The translations under genes were made by a program, and so were the position numbers. Positions 12,801-27,800 of a DNA stretch of 64,000 nucleotides are shown here, in pieces. The DNA is from Sebastes aleutianus. Lineage: Eukaryota; Chordata; Actinopteri; Perciformes; Sebastidae. The notes under the pieces were generated by a model, which worked only from the letters and a program-made list of their open reading frames with translations, ran no database searches and was not told the origin of the DNA. Position 1 is the first letter of the stretch. Every line of letters begins with the position of its first letter. Where the stretch lies: the NCBI GenBank assembly GCA_916700875.1, contig CAKAKS010000062.1:8609373-8673372 (forward strand). Direction: 5' to 3'.

Positions 12801-15800
12801 TTGTGCTGGATTTTGTCTCGTCTATTACTGTGAATCAGCCGAAGAGATGGCACCCTCACATCCAAAAATCTTTTGAGGACAAATGAAGAAAATTATTTGT
12901 TGTGTTGTACTCCTTTGCTTCTGACAGCGTTTGCTGGTGGTATCCAAAGAGCTGTCATTGTTAACCGGGTGATTGTCTTCCACAGGATTTACAAAAAAAA
13001 CAAAAAAAGAGTAGTACTTGAAAGACTGACTGACCTGACTGCAGCCTCCCTTGCATATCTTCTTCTTCTTCTCAATCACCTCTGCAGTAGCTATGACACA
13101 CATTCTGTCCTGATCTTTAATCGCCATAGTGTCCTTGAGCAAAAAGACACCAAATCCAAACCAGCTCCATGGGATGCAGGCTAAACAGGAATTACTCTGC
13201 TGACATAAGCGAAAAAAAACAAAAACCCAAAGAAAGAAACGGGTACAAGAAACCTATTCACAATGTTTCCAACCAAATAAGTATTCTAGTTCTTCATCCA
13301 CTGTATTTGCTCCATTTACATCATATTAGCTAACAAAAGAGATCCTGGAAAAAAATCCCTTTTCACCCAAATTACTTGTCCTCTTGGCAAATCTTTTTTG
13401 ATCCACATTCTGTCCTATTCCAGTATCTGACTGACCGTAAAGCATCCTGTTTTACTGTCCAGTTTAAAAGATCAGGAGCAGACTCCAGTCATCCTGATGG
13501 TCTTGTGATGCTTCTGACAGAGAAACGAGTGTGATGAGGGAGAAAAGAAAAGACAGAGGAATACATTAAACATACATCTGATCACGGCGCACCTCATGTC
13601 ATCCACACGTACATGCTCTTATGCACTACTCTAGGAGCCTTTTGTATAATTGAATTTCTAATTACAAAGGCGGTTCCTATGGTTTCTATGTAACAGGAGA
13701 GGAGTCCGACGTAGCCACTCATTTCCTTTGGCCCTGATCAGACCCCGAGTCCCAGACGCTCACGTCAATGAATAAGAGAGTAGAAGAAATACAAGTGGGA
13801 GAGTAGAAAGGAGGGATGATGGGGGAATTAGTCAAAGATAGGACAGACAAAAAGGCATTATGCTGCATAATGTTGAGGTGTTACACTGTACGGAAATTAT
13901 TGGGGTGGGGAGGAGGGGCTGAGCCTTATGGTTAAATTTTCAAAAAAGCAAGGCCCTCTCCAGCGTTATTAATGTAGTGGATCCTCCCCTTGACTTAGGC
14001 TGCACTCACACCAAATCATGCGTTGCGGCGATTAGCATAGCGTTGTGCGGCGGTGTGGGAGTGTCACTTAAGTGTCCTATTTAACGACAAACGACGGCAC
14101 GACGATTAACGTCTTTGTAATCCCTCATGACTGGGTTGTACAGCCCTGAATCGCAGGATATGTGATTGGCCACCGTAGCGTGACGTTGGGTTACGTACGT
14201 GCAAAAGTTGATTCTGTTTCCAGTTTTCTACGATTTTTTTCCTGACATCCCCTGTGGTCACAACCATTGCAGCATAAATCCACATTCAATGAATGGGAGG
14301 GCTGGTGTTTTTGTCGCAGCGCCTAATTTGGTGGGAATGAAGCCTTAGATTGCCCTCGTTTTTCGGAGAAAATACATAATACTCCCCCTTTCTCCCCCCC
14401 CTTTCCCTCCTAATATTTTTCATATAGTCCCTTAGCACAGTCGTTATCAACCTTTTAGAGTCGCGACCCCCCAGTTTTGTTTAGTTTGAACAGCTAGCAC
14501 CTAGGTGTTGTCCAATGTGCTCTGTGCACTACATTTTTGATACGTTCTCTGACTTTTTCTCTTCTTCTTCTCTCCGGAAATCTCCCTCCAGAAATTCATG
14601 TGTAGGCGCACATTGACTCTCACAAATACACTCAATAAAATCTATTTTGAGGCAAATCTATCACTGGTACATAGGGATGTAAGAAAATATCGATACACAT
14701 TAGTATGTTTTGTGATACTGTATCCATTCTCCAAAACGCTGTATCGACTTTTAATTAACTTCTTAAAAATCCGATGGCCCGACGTCAGGTCCGTCCGCTA
14801 TTCAATCTTTTGGAAGTTGTAGTGGGCTCAGCTTTAAAGATAACTTAGACTCATGTCTAACCAAATCCATTGGTACCATGCCATAGATCGTCGCAAAGAA
14901 GACTAAATAACAAAGATACGGTGCCTTAGCACAGTGTTTTTATAATTAAGCCCACGTCTCTACAGTCATAGTGTCCTGCAATTCATTTAAAGGCATTTTT
15001 GACTGTAACAGAATATGTTGCAATGAGCTCTGCCTGCAGAATACAGTACACCGAACATACTGTACCTGAGCTGGGGTGTCAGTTTGCAAGGATAAGAAGA
15101 AGCTGAATGTCTCGAGGATGGAAAGGCATTTTTCATAACTTTCCATAATGTGAGAATGAGAATCAGGCTGCAGAACTCTTTATTTTCATTGTAGTGCTAC
15201 TATAGAGCGTGTAGTAATTACATACCAACAGGAAGAGAAAGACTCACTGTCTTTGAGCTGACAATGCACGACGATGATGATGATGATGTTATCATGAGGA
15301 GGTGAAGGAGGTCTCTAGGAGCAACAGTTGGAGAGAAGGCCCAGTAGTTTGTGAAAACAAACAAGCAGCCTTCGACTTCAAACCCTTCTGTCTTCTCTAC
15401 AGGAGACAATGAGGGACAAGATCTACACCCCATTGACTGTGGAAAGTGCTGTTGATGCCAGGTGAGACGGCTACATACCCAACATGCACTGCATGAAAAT
15501 GTATTATTTTTTTTCCAGATGTATTTCACATGTAATACCATTCTGAAAGAAAAATATCTCTAAATTAGCCATTTTGTGCCCATTAAAATTATTGTTTTGG
15601 AAATCAACATGAAGCTAAGTAATCTTGTGTATCTTTTTCAATAAAAAGACTTTCCCTGCTTCCTAATCTGTGAGAGGGTAATATATGTGAGACCTCCTAC
15701 ATGGTCCTTCATGACTTGTGATATCTCATAACTTCTATCTAATTAATTCTTCCTCACACCACGTTAAATATAATAATGACTTATATAGGGACCATTTTTT

Positions 15801-18800
15801 TTAATTCATCACCTCTCTGTGTCTTTCTAATTCCCATCCAATATTCCCGTCCCGCACTCTTGTCTTTCACACGCACATCTTTGTTCCCCAGAGATGCTGT
15901 TGCCAAGATCCTGTACTCGCTGCTCTTCCATTGGTTAACAGAAAGGATCAACGCTCAGGTGTACCCCCGCCAACACACCCTCTCCATCTCCATCCTGGAC
16001 ATTTACGGATTTGAGGTACAAACACACAGACGGAGCATCTTATCACCTATCTGTCACTTCCTTGTGTTGCACAGCAGAAAGACTCCAGTGTGTGTGTGTG
16101 TGTGTGTTTGGGAACAACAGGATCTGACCTTCAACAGCTTTGAGCAGCTTTGCATCAATTATGCAAACGAGTACCTGCAGTTCTTCTTCAACAGGATCGT
16201 ATTCAGAGAAGAACAGGTGAGTCGACGTCACACCTACGCGGACTCTCAATTACTCACACATACACTCACAAATGCATACACAAAATACTAATAAATGTTT
16301 GCATGCACATGTGCAGATGAGGATAGAAATAGATCTCTATTAGTGCTGCAAGCATTAGTAAATTAATTGATCAGTTGATTTACAGAAGCAATATTAAGAC
16401 ATGTGAACTCATTGTACAGGAAATTGTATTGCATGTGATCCCCATGCAGGAGGAGTACAGCCGGGAACAAATCCCCTGGCAGGACATCCCGTTCAGTGAC
16501 AACCAGCCCTGCATTGACCTCGTTGCCGCTAAGCCTCATGGGATACTGAGGATCCTGGACGACCAGTGCTGTTTCCCACAGGTGGGGCGGGAGAAACCTG
16601 AAGAGAACCTGAAGGCACTTACACATCTGTTACACCCACAGATTGAATTATCGTACACGTCACTAAGAGTCTGCTGCTTTGTTGCCAGGCGACAGACCAC
16701 ACGTTCCTCCAAAAGTGTCACTATCACCATGGCAACAACCCACTGTATCAGAAGCCAAAGATGCCCCTCCCAGAGTTCACCATCAAGCACTTTGCTGGCC
16801 GGGTCACCTACCAGGTACGCAGCTCCTCATTGGCTCATCTCAGGTGACAAAACCTGCCAGGCAGCAGAAATGTATTTGATTCACTGACATCCATAATGTC
16901 ATTGATAACCTCTGATCTGTACCACAAGTATACTCCCATTTTTAGGCATTGTAGCAGCATCGCTCCAAGGATGGCAATGTCGGTCTGTCTGTTGGTTGGT
17001 CATCCACCTCTTTGGTCCAGATTGAAATATCTCAACAACTATTCGATGGATTGCCGTGAAATTTAGCACAGACATTCATGTTCCCCTCAGGATGAATTGT
17101 AATAAAATTGGTGATCCCTTAACTTTTTATCCAGTGCCATCATCAGGTCAAAATCTAATTTGGTTTATGATAGGGCTGTCAAAGTTAACGCGATAATAAC
17201 GTGTTGAAGCTTCAGTAGGCAACACGTTTTTGGCATCATTGGGCAAAAATCTTCCAATAATTTGTGATATCAATGACGCAGGTTTACAAGTTCCTCGATA
17301 AGAACTACGACCAGGTCCGTCAGGATGTCCTGGACCTGTTCATTCAAAGCAAGAACAAGGTGAGAGGAGAGCAGCATCTTCACATCAATACGTATGGTCA
17401 CATTACTCTTACTGTATATTAGAGACCTAATCTATAATTCATGTGAACATTAACAATTGCAGTGTGAATGTATGTGTGTTTTTGTGTGTATCCAGATGGT
17501 GTCAAACCTCTTCCTGGTGCACGCAGAGGTCACGGGTCAGCAGAGAGGAGGTCACATGAGGAAGAGCAGCACAGTCACCAGAAAATACCAAGCACCCACC
17601 GTTAGCAACAAGTTCCAACAGTCCCTGCTGGAGCTGGTGGAGAAGATGGAGAGGTGAACCCGAGAGAAGTGGACACATTTACTCTGCTGTCCACAGTTTT
17701 CATTAAAACATCTCATAGTTTCTAAAGATTTAACATAACGATTAATAAGCAGGAAATGTGATTTACTTGTTTACTTTTATTTTTCCGTTTCAGGTGCAAC
17801 CCTTTTTTTGTTCGCTGCATTAAGCCAAATAACATGAAGGTAGATTTTCAGACTGATGACACTGATCATTTACATGCATGAGTTCAGTCTCACTGTATCT
17901 TGACACTTTTTTCAAATGTGCTCGCATCTATGTTTAGCAACCAGGTGTATATGAGGACGACCTGGTCAGCAACCAGCTGAGACACTCGGGTGTCATGGAG
18001 ACCATTAGGATCCGTAGAGAGGGGTATCCTGTCAGAATGCCATTCTACATCTTCCTGTTCAGGTAACATACACACAGTGTTAATCACTGGATTGATGGAG
18101 CCACAGGGTAGTTGGCATGGAAGTGATAGCTAACATGTCTGAAATATAAATATAATAATTATTATTATTTTTAAAGCCAATGCATGTGAATGTGTATGTG
18201 TGTCATCCCCAGGTATAAGTCCCTGGTGGGGTTGCGAGAGCTTCCAGCAGCAAATGGAGAGAACTGTGTGATAATGCTCTGTAAGCTGTGTTTTCTCAGA
18301 CCAGGAGCCTACCACGTTGGAGTCACAAAGGTGAGTTTGTGCTCTCATTTGTTCATGTAACCCTTTCAGAAACGAACCCTTAGAGACCCACATACTGTAG
18401 ACCCGTTTTTGTCTTTTATAGGGGGGTGCAGGGGGTCTTAAGGGGGAGATAGCAGGTCAACAGTAGATGTCACATAGAAGTGGTGTACATCATCTGAAAG
18501 CTGGGAACCTGAAGATTAATTTGAGATGCAGCTCAGCACTGTGTGTCAAGTTGTTCTAGTCACAAATCAGAAATAAAACCAATAATTGATTCATTAATTT
18601 AAAAATTAATTGTAAAAGTGTATAAGAGCTAAGAGCATTATGAAGGAAGTATATGATGGTCATCTCCATGCTCTATTGTGTCTCGTAAGTTGTTGCAGCA
18701 ATTTTTGGGTTGATTTAATTTGTTACACAGATTTGGTGCTAAATTTAACCACTTTTTACCACTTAATAAAAAACTCAAATCAAAAAACCCTCCACAATAC

Positions 18801-21800
18801 AACATTAACACACCAAGACCTTGAGGAACATCATAGAAAAAGCCATGCTGTGATTTGTTATCAAAAACTTTTGACATTTGGAGATTTCTGCAAGAACTGC
18901 ATTTTTCGGTGATTGGATGGCGAGCACTTCTGTTCTGGAAACTGCTCACTTTGGAGCCTTATTTAACCTCCTTCCCGACAAGTACCAATGGATTCCTTCG
19001 GTTTTCTAGTTTCATATGAAACCAGGATCTTCAGCTCTAAAGCTGAGTCTGCTACACCCCCTGAAAGACAGTAAAGCGAAACAGCAATACAAGCTAGAGT
19101 AATGACATGTATGTTTGTGTGTGTGTGCGTGAACGGCAGTTGTTTCTGAAGGAGGACATCTACCAGTTGTTGGAGTGTAAACGGCAGCGCTCCCGTCAAC
19201 TTGCCGCCCTCACCTTGCAGCGCTACACCCGCATGTTCTTCGTCAGGAAACGCTTCGTGGCCTTCCGCAAAAAGATCATCGGGCTGCAGGCCCAGTGCCG
19301 AGGCTTCCTCACAAGGTAAGCTTCTCTGCTACTGCTGGTTTCATAACTGATCAAGTCAACTGATTTACACATTTATTTCAAGCATTATGTAAACAAATTG
19401 TGGTACTAATAATTAAAAAAGATGGTATTTCAGTCCACTCACTTTTACCATCTAAATATACTGTAGTAATGAGGAAGTCAAATTACACACTAAAGGAAAG
19501 AGAAAAAGCACAACAGTATAATAGATCCTCTTTAACACTGCATTACATCCAAAATAGAAATTATTTAGAAAACTACTGAACCAAATCCTGACCATAAAAA
19601 CACATTGTAACGGTGACTTCTGTAACAAAGTACTTGTAGCATGCCTACAACGTTTGTCTCTTTGTATATGTAACAAAAGTTTCTTAGGAAATGGGATTGA
19701 AACATGACATTAGGTGTGAGACATGTGCTAATGGTGGTACTCCAATTCTTCATTCTGCCCTACAGGAAGCGCTATGTGAAAATGAGGGAGAGTCTAGTTC
19801 GGTTCCGCTCTCTCATCCACATGTACGTCAACCGCAAGCAATACATCAAGGTACATGGAGTCTGCTTTCAAATGACCATATATCTCATTTCATATCTTGG
19901 GGATACAACCTTTCATAAATCACTCAGACATATACTGTTGAAAATATCGCCCACTTTTGATCTGATTTAGTGCTTTAGCATCCTCTTGCTCTGTGTGATT
20001 TCTGTGATCTGTTTGCAGATGAAGTTTCAAGCCCAGAGGAAAGCTGAAGAGGAGAGGAGGAGGAGAGAGATGGTAAGATGGAAGTTTGGACACTATATAA
20101 CACTGGCTCTAGATAGGGCCATTTGCATTTTTGTATTTTTGCATTGGCCAGAGTTGTTCTCCTACACGCTTGGCGAAGTTTTAGTTGGTTGCAATCTGCA
20201 ACCTCACCGCTAGATATCGCCAAATCCTACACACTGCACCTTTAAATAAGAAACGTATCTGTAAAAGTAGCATGTTTTTCTCCCACAAGACAGGAAGATT
20301 TTAGCAATCGGTCCTTAAACAATAAAAACATTATTTCTTTCAGGAGCTGACCAAGCGGGAGGTGGTGAACGTCACACACTTGGTGATCCCTGCAGAGCTG
20401 GGCGCGTTGCTGCAGGCAGCAGGAGGTCTGTTAATGTCCGTCTTCCTTTTTGTGAAGTTCAGATTAATGTGCACACACATATTATTCATGAACCAAATAG
20501 CTGAGTTCAGCTGTCTGGATGTGTCTCATCTCATCAGCACTGACAGTGTCAGCTCCAGGATTGACTTGAATAGTCCTGACAGAGAGGGACAAACCACAAG
20601 GGAACAATTACTTGGCAAACTTTGAAGGACTCCATGCCACCACCGTATATGTATGCTGGTTGACTTGTTGTTTGCCCTTGTCTCTCTCTTTCTAGTCAGG
20701 AGGGAGTTACACTCAGACTGTCTGGCTCTGCTTCAAGCTCCTCATATCCAGGAAGAGGCTCAACTCACTCTGCCTCTGGACATCAACAATTACCCGTTCT
20801 ACCGCTATGTGCAGATCTACTTTAGGGTGAGAAGTATAACAGTACACTTACAGTATTACAGTCAGCTTCGGTCCTACAGATCGACTGCCCTCTTAACTGT
20901 ATGTAGTTATTCCTCAGCTCTGTCCTCATCATCATCAGTATTGAAAATGTGAAGTTATTGTGTTTCCTAAAAACATTGTAAATCTTTTGTTGCTGTAGGA
21001 ACCAAAGTTTGGGATGTTGATGGCACCTCTGGAGTCACCTCTGACCCGTGTAGAGGAGGACCTGAAAAGAGAAGCTCTGGAGCTCTTCATCATGGTAGGC
21101 TGACTTTCTTTCAGCACTGCACTACCGTCCTTTACAATGATCCAGTCACACACTGCTACTGCTATTACCCCTGTTACACACCAGAGACAGTCTCTAGTGG
21201 CTTGCTACCCAGATTGGTCATCTAGTCCCTGCTTCTGTGTCAGTGACTAAGTTTACATGCTCACTAATATTCTACTATTATTCCGAATATGACAATGTTG
21301 TAAATTTGATACGACTCATGTATGGCCTGTTTGGATATTCTGAATTAGGCCTTATTCCGAATGGAGCATTTTACGATTAAGACATGTGGGATATGTTGAT
21401 ATTATTCAGGTTTTAGGAGTATTCTTTGGACATGTATACAGCGCATTCAGAATATGCGTCTCAATTAGGGGTTTTTATGACAGTTTGTGACACACAACCT
21501 ACAAAAGAAAAGCCCATATTTCTGGTCAGAAGGAGAAGCACACCTACTTTTAAACATTATGAAAGACTTGGATATGAACAGGTTTTTGTCTTTGTGCAAA
21601 TATCGCAATGCCAACCTTTTCAAGAAGGTGGTTGAAGGAATGAAAAAGGGAGGCTGTGTTTGCACGGGCGAAAAAATCTGCCACCGGTTACATTAACTGG
21701 AGTATGCACGGCTGCATGTAAACAGGAATATTAGTGGAATAATAATTTTCATTAGCCATGTAAACAGTCACTGTTGTTTTATGAAACAACTTTAAATACT

Positions 21801-24800
21801 GTACTGATACTGTAAATCAATAAAATACAGCTCTTGTGTGGCCAGGACATAGGAAATGTATTTTCAAAGCATTTCTCTCTTGTCTTGCTTGTCCCAAACT
21901 GACAGCAAGGCAGAAATCCAGACAACGTTTGGTTATGGTACAAGAATACACAACATGCTACAAGCCAGTAATATATCCACAGCTAGTTGTAATGGCCTTT
22001 ATTCTGCTTTCAGGTATTACGATTCATGGGGGACCCTCACCTGAACGGGGCGCAGGAAAACATGTTTGGGAATTACATCATCCAAAGGGGCCTGTCATCT
22101 CCAGGGTTACAGGACGAGATCCTGGCTCAGGTCGTCAACCAGGTGTGGAGGAACGTAAACTCTGACAACGCTGAGAGAGGCTGGTTGCTGCTGCTGGCGT
22201 GTGTCTGCAGCTTCGCCCCGTCAACCAAGATGGACAAATATCTACTGAAGTAAGATATAATTTCTCACACGTGTACAGAAATCATATTGATGAAAATATA
22301 CCTTCACATGCATTCACATGAAAATGGGGGTTTGGTAGTAATTACGGCTGTCAAAGTTAACGTGATAATAACACATTAACGCAATCGATCTTTAGCAGGT
22401 TGTAGCAGGTGCAGTTTTAAAGCTAGAGTCAAGATACTGGCAGCATATGAAATAAGAGAATTGAAGGAATCCATTGGTACCAACCAAGTCATACCAGCTT
22501 GTCGAGAAGGGAAAATATAATTTTGGCGAGGAAAAACTGTCATGGCCATTTTCAAAGGAGTCCCTTGACCTCTGACCTCAAGATATGTGAATGAAAATGG
22601 GTTCTATGGGTACCCACGAGTCTCCCCTTTACAGACATGCACGCTTGCGTGTGGCCACGCTGTTCAGACCGCTCCTCTGCCTGCTTGTCTTCACTCACAC
22701 AACGCGCGCGTTCTCGCTCCACCTCACGTTCATGCGCGCACACTACACACTGCAGAAGAGTTCGTAGCTCTGAGAATATCTAGTGAATGTACAGTGGACG
22801 TTTGTGCAGAAATAAATGCTGCATCTCCTCCAGACCAACAGAGGTTTCCCGTGTCTTGTGAAGTGACGGGGCTCCGCAACGAGTTACGTTATCGTCTCCG
22901 ACCGAGTGCCGGTGTCTCCCCTGTTCACTCTGGCTGCGGTCGGAGACGATAATGTTTCTTTTCCTGCTTCACCCCCTCTGCTTCAGCCCCGGAGGCTGAA
23001 GCAGAGGGGGTGAAGCAGGAAAAGCCAACACTCAGGTGTCCTTTCCTCTCCAGGTTTGTATCTGACCGCGCCCCTGCTGGTTGCCAGGCGTTGCTGCAAC
23101 ACAGACTCATCCAAACCAATCAGAAGACACAGCTAACCTCAGGCTCCACCCCCGAGACTGCACGGACCTATCCGCTGTCACTGCTGGAGTGGACGGCCAA
23201 TAGGAAGAAGGCCAACATGGTGTTGCACGTGCACTGTTCTGATGGTGAGATGCATCTTGCCTTTTTTGACATTACATCATGCAGTCTTAACTTCCTGGCG
23301 TTTAATGCCAGAACACTGCAAACAGATCAAGGGCAGCAAAATATTCACAAAAAATTTACCACTTTTAATTTTTCCCTCAGCTGTACAACAAATTCTTCAA
23401 TTTTCAAATGAGCACAGTAGAACAAAAGACTTATTAAATATCATGTAAGTAGTCCTCTGACCTACAGGGTCAATGAGCACACGTCTCAAAGAAAAGCAAG
23501 AGCGTGGCAGAAAGCGCTGGCATCATTTTGATTGAGTGGGATCAGTAACAGCCCTTGATCATTGATTATTCATTGGCAGTCAGGATCAGGTGGTGGAACT
23601 ACAGGGCTCTCGGTCTTTGAATTGCGCAATTTATTGCATTTTGCTTTGGTGTGATTTCAATTGGTGTGATTTGAAAACCACAGTGGAAAGAAACCGTTGT
23701 TAATACAGTATCCTGGGGCAGCTGTGGCCCAGGGGATTGTTTTGAATCACAATGTTGGTGGCTCGATCCCCGGCTCCTCTTGTCTGCACGTTGAAGTGCT
23801 TTCCGGGCGCTTTACAGCAGCCCACTGCTCCAAATGCTTAGGATGGGTTAAATGCAGATATCAAATTTCATGTACAGTATGTACCTGTATGTATGTGACT
23901 ATGAAAATAAAGTTTAGGTATTCTTTTTTATTTTCTTCGTAGGAGGATCATTCCTGTGTCCGGTCCATTCCTGGACCAGTGGAGAGGATTTAGCAGGGGA
24001 CATACTGCGCCACAGGTGCTGATACCTCATATTTAAGTATAAGTCACAACACTGATTTTTTTATTTTCAGCTCATGGTTCAGCTTCGATACTTGTGTTTA
24101 GTGCTACGCCCTATTTTTGCATTCAATATGAATAACTTCTTGAGCCATTCTGTATTTCTTTAGTCTTCATACTCATACTTATATGTCTTATTTGTATTTG
24201 TAGCTCACATTTGAATGAAACTCCCAGCTTCATTATATTATATTTTTAATGCAAATACAGTTATATTGTACAGTACATACATAATGCTTTGAGTGCGAGG
24301 TATTTGAAGGGTATGATGATCTTGCAGGGGAGTGTCCGACTGGTGGAGGGGGAGTTCGGTTCTGATGAAGGAGCACGGCCAGTGGGTGGAGTTAGCGGGT
24401 CACGACTATGTGATGGACCTGATTGCAGACCTGGAGCTTCCGACTGACTTCCCAAAGCAGAAGAGTTACTTCATCATCAGCACTGACGACCCGGCCAGAG
24501 TCAGAGCAAACGCCAGCCTGTCAGTACACAAAACACACACAAATACGTGCGTATACAAATATTTGAAATGTACATACTGTATTTACAACAACAACTCTCC
24601 TCTACTCTCCTCTCCTCTCCTCTCCTCTCCTCTCCTCTCAGTGCTTTGTTTGGCAGTGGCTTTGAGTCAGATGAGGAGCTCCCTCCTGCCTTTCCTCTCC
24701 GTAACAGCAGACCAGCCCACAGCCTGCCTGACTCTGACGGTTACTACAGCCATGGTACACACACACAAACTTTACTACATGCATATATTAATAAGGATAT

Positions 24801-27800
24801 GTACGGCAGTAGCAAGTGTATACATCTATTATATCTGTGGACAAGGTCAGATGTGAGTCCTGTTGTAAAAAACGGTAATACAATGGCAGCTTATTTCAGT
24901 TAGATAGTTCTGGTTTCTGGTTATTTAAAGCACTGAACATAAAGTGTAACAGCCATTTTTAAAGCTGCTCCGCTGTCTGTCTGTGTCCAGTAGAGTCGGA
25001 TGCATTCAGTGAAGGTCAGACTCAGAGAGGAATGGACCGCTACCTGGACAGTCTGTTTGACCCCGTGCTGTCAGACAGCAGCATCGTGAGTACTGACAAA
25101 AAACATCACATCCTAACCATACTTTCCATCCTGCTTTGGAAATACATTAGCGTGGAACTGATTACTACAACTGTCAAATTAGTCTCTAATCGTCAAATGC
25201 ACTGTAAAGCATTGCCGGTGTAGGGACTGAATTGACTCGTCTTTGTTGTGGTTTACATTGTTTTCATTATTATCAGAAGAAACAACCAGAGCAGCTTTTA
25301 ACAAATGTTAAAGACACACAGCAAGTTTCCATTATGTGTTGGTCAGACAAAGCAATTTGAAGACATCACTCTGGCAACATTTCATGTATCTTTTTCACAC
25401 TTTCTGACATTTTATAGGCTAATCAATCAATTCATAAATTGGGAGAAAAAACTCCCCAGATTACTACATGAAGGAAACTCTCGTTAGCTGCAGCTCTGAA
25501 ATGCATAAAACTGTCACGTCATGCTCCCTCCAGCTGATCTGCAATCTGAGTGTGAATGGAGGGGAGTGTTGATGGATGGATGGAACATGTGATCCACTGC
25601 TTCTGTTTGTGTATGAATGGAGCAGACAGGAGGGGCGATTAGGTTACTGAGTGACCTACCGTATATGACCGCAACAGCCGGCAGCACTCGTGCACACAGC
25701 TCTGGGGAGGATTACTGTTCTGTTAACAGCTTTATGTATTCGGTAAAACGAAAAAATTGGAGGAAACAGCAAGAAAGTTCAGGTATGTTTGAGTTGTTAA
25801 CCAGGGATCTCAAAGACACTGTCAACATAATATCCATAATTTGTATTTTTGTAATATAGGCATAAAAATAGTGTCCTTGAGACCCTTGTTGTTATGATTT
25901 TTGTTGGTTTTAATTATCAGCTGTCAATCAAACAGTGTGGGTGGTAACATTAGACCATTTTGCTTGGATTTTCTGGCGATGAAGTTTGAACCTATGCACA
26001 TGAGACTTTATTCTTTAACTTGTCCCTGCTCATGTTAACTATCTGCAGATGTGAAATATAAAGCACTTCACTCTCTGAGCTGTAAAGTGTTTTTCCTGGG
26101 AAGATAGCGATTTGTTTTTGTCGTGTCGAGACAGTGACAAACTTTTGTTGGAGACTCATACTACTTTTTTATGAGTTTCTGTCACTTTAGTGTGTGCTGG
26201 AGCGTCTCCTCCAGTGTGTACGGTACTTCCTGCAGAGTATTCAGTTCCTACAGCTCTACTGACCCTCTCACAGAATCAACCAATACAACACACTCCCTCC
26301 CTCTCGTTCCCTTAGTCTCTCCTTTTTCTAACACACACACACACATTTACTCTTACTCTTTATGTCTCTCCACTTTCTCATCATCTCCAACCGTCCTTTT
26401 CCATCTGCTGAATCTCTGTTACCTGCTTCTCTCTGACTGCCAGGACATGGAAAAGACTGGAAGTTTATCAGCAAGGATGAAGGGAGGAGGAGGTATAGGC
26501 ATCCCAGGAGGAGGAAGAGGAGAGGGTGAGAGTCAATCGCCCCCCAGCCGGCCTTATCCACCAGGAATACATCCCGGAGGTAAAACACTCAAGTTAGTGT
26601 GCGTGGGTTTCCTTTTAGTTACGTCTGTTAGTGCAGATTGTCTATTAGTTTTTCTTTAGATTGGTTATTTTGTTCTGTGTCTTTCCTCCGTGTTCACCTG
26701 CATGTTGTTACAGACTCAACTGTTTTCTTTCTCTTCTTTTGGCTTTCATTCTTTTGGTCTTTTGTCCTCTTTTTCTCTCTGCACTGACATCAATAATTCA
26801 GCTTGTTCTAAGTTTGTTCCAAATCCTCGGCATTAGTCTCAGGTTGATAAATAGTTAGATAGATAAATAGTCCCTTGAATGGTGGAAACACTGCCAAGTT
26901 TCATATGATTTGGGTTACTCATTACTTCATTTCCTAGCCAAAATGACATGAGTAAATAACCAACAGGCAGACAACATTAAAATGTTACATTTAAAAACAT
27001 TATATTTATTATTGTAATTAATTCTATATTGTTTAAGGGTGAGGGCTCAGTGACTCTGAACAGGACTGAGGTGTAAAGGTTCAGGTGTACAGTTCACAAA
27101 CCTTAACCTGTCGCTTAGAGGCTGTAATGAGCATTCTGACCTCATGGATAATGCATAGACAGCCATTCACTGTAACCACAGATGACTGCTTTACTCTCTA
27201 TAGGCCTCTGTCACTCTCATTCTCTCTCTTCTCGCTGCACATAGTGTTCTTTATCAAACACACTCACGCTATCATTTGGTTTCTCTGTCCATTTAGTCAC
27301 TGCCATTCTTGCAATAGTCTGTTTTGTGTGAATGCTTCTCATTGTGGCTGTACAAAATGAGAAAATCACTCACAAATTGTATGTAGTGAATATTTCCATG
27401 CTTATGAATGTCCAGTTTTATGTTGCTCATCATACTGTACCACAGACAGTATGTTGAACTCTAATTGAATATGTTGAACTAATTACTAATCTAAGGCGTC
27501 TCTCCCCGTCGGACAAGGAGAGAGCAACAGCAGTGGTGACAGTTACAGGAAGAAAAGACGATGAAGGAAATTACTGCCTTTTAGTTTATTTCAAACTAGC
27601 AATGCACACTATATACAGTCTGATGGATAGTTCACCAATACTTTGAACACCTACGTGAAACATGTTGTATTGGATCTAAACTTTCAAATACATAATTTAA
27701 TATCATTAAAGGAACAGTGTGTAGGATCTGGCGGTATCTAGCGGTGAGGTTGCAGATTACGGGCTTGCATTTATGTATTTACTGTGTATTTTTCGCGATG

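Noticed and set aside
20653..20952. A 99-residue ORF starting MLVDLLFALVSLFLVRRELH that looks like a signal peptide protein
   Set aside because: The hydrophobic start is the translated polypyrimidine tract before the acceptor at 20695; the real content is MyTH4-1 exon 27.
23715..23790. A possible functional tRNA gene
   Set aside because: Pol III box-like motifs are present but the sequence does not form a convincing cloverleaf and continues into a SINE body with an AATAAA-type tail.
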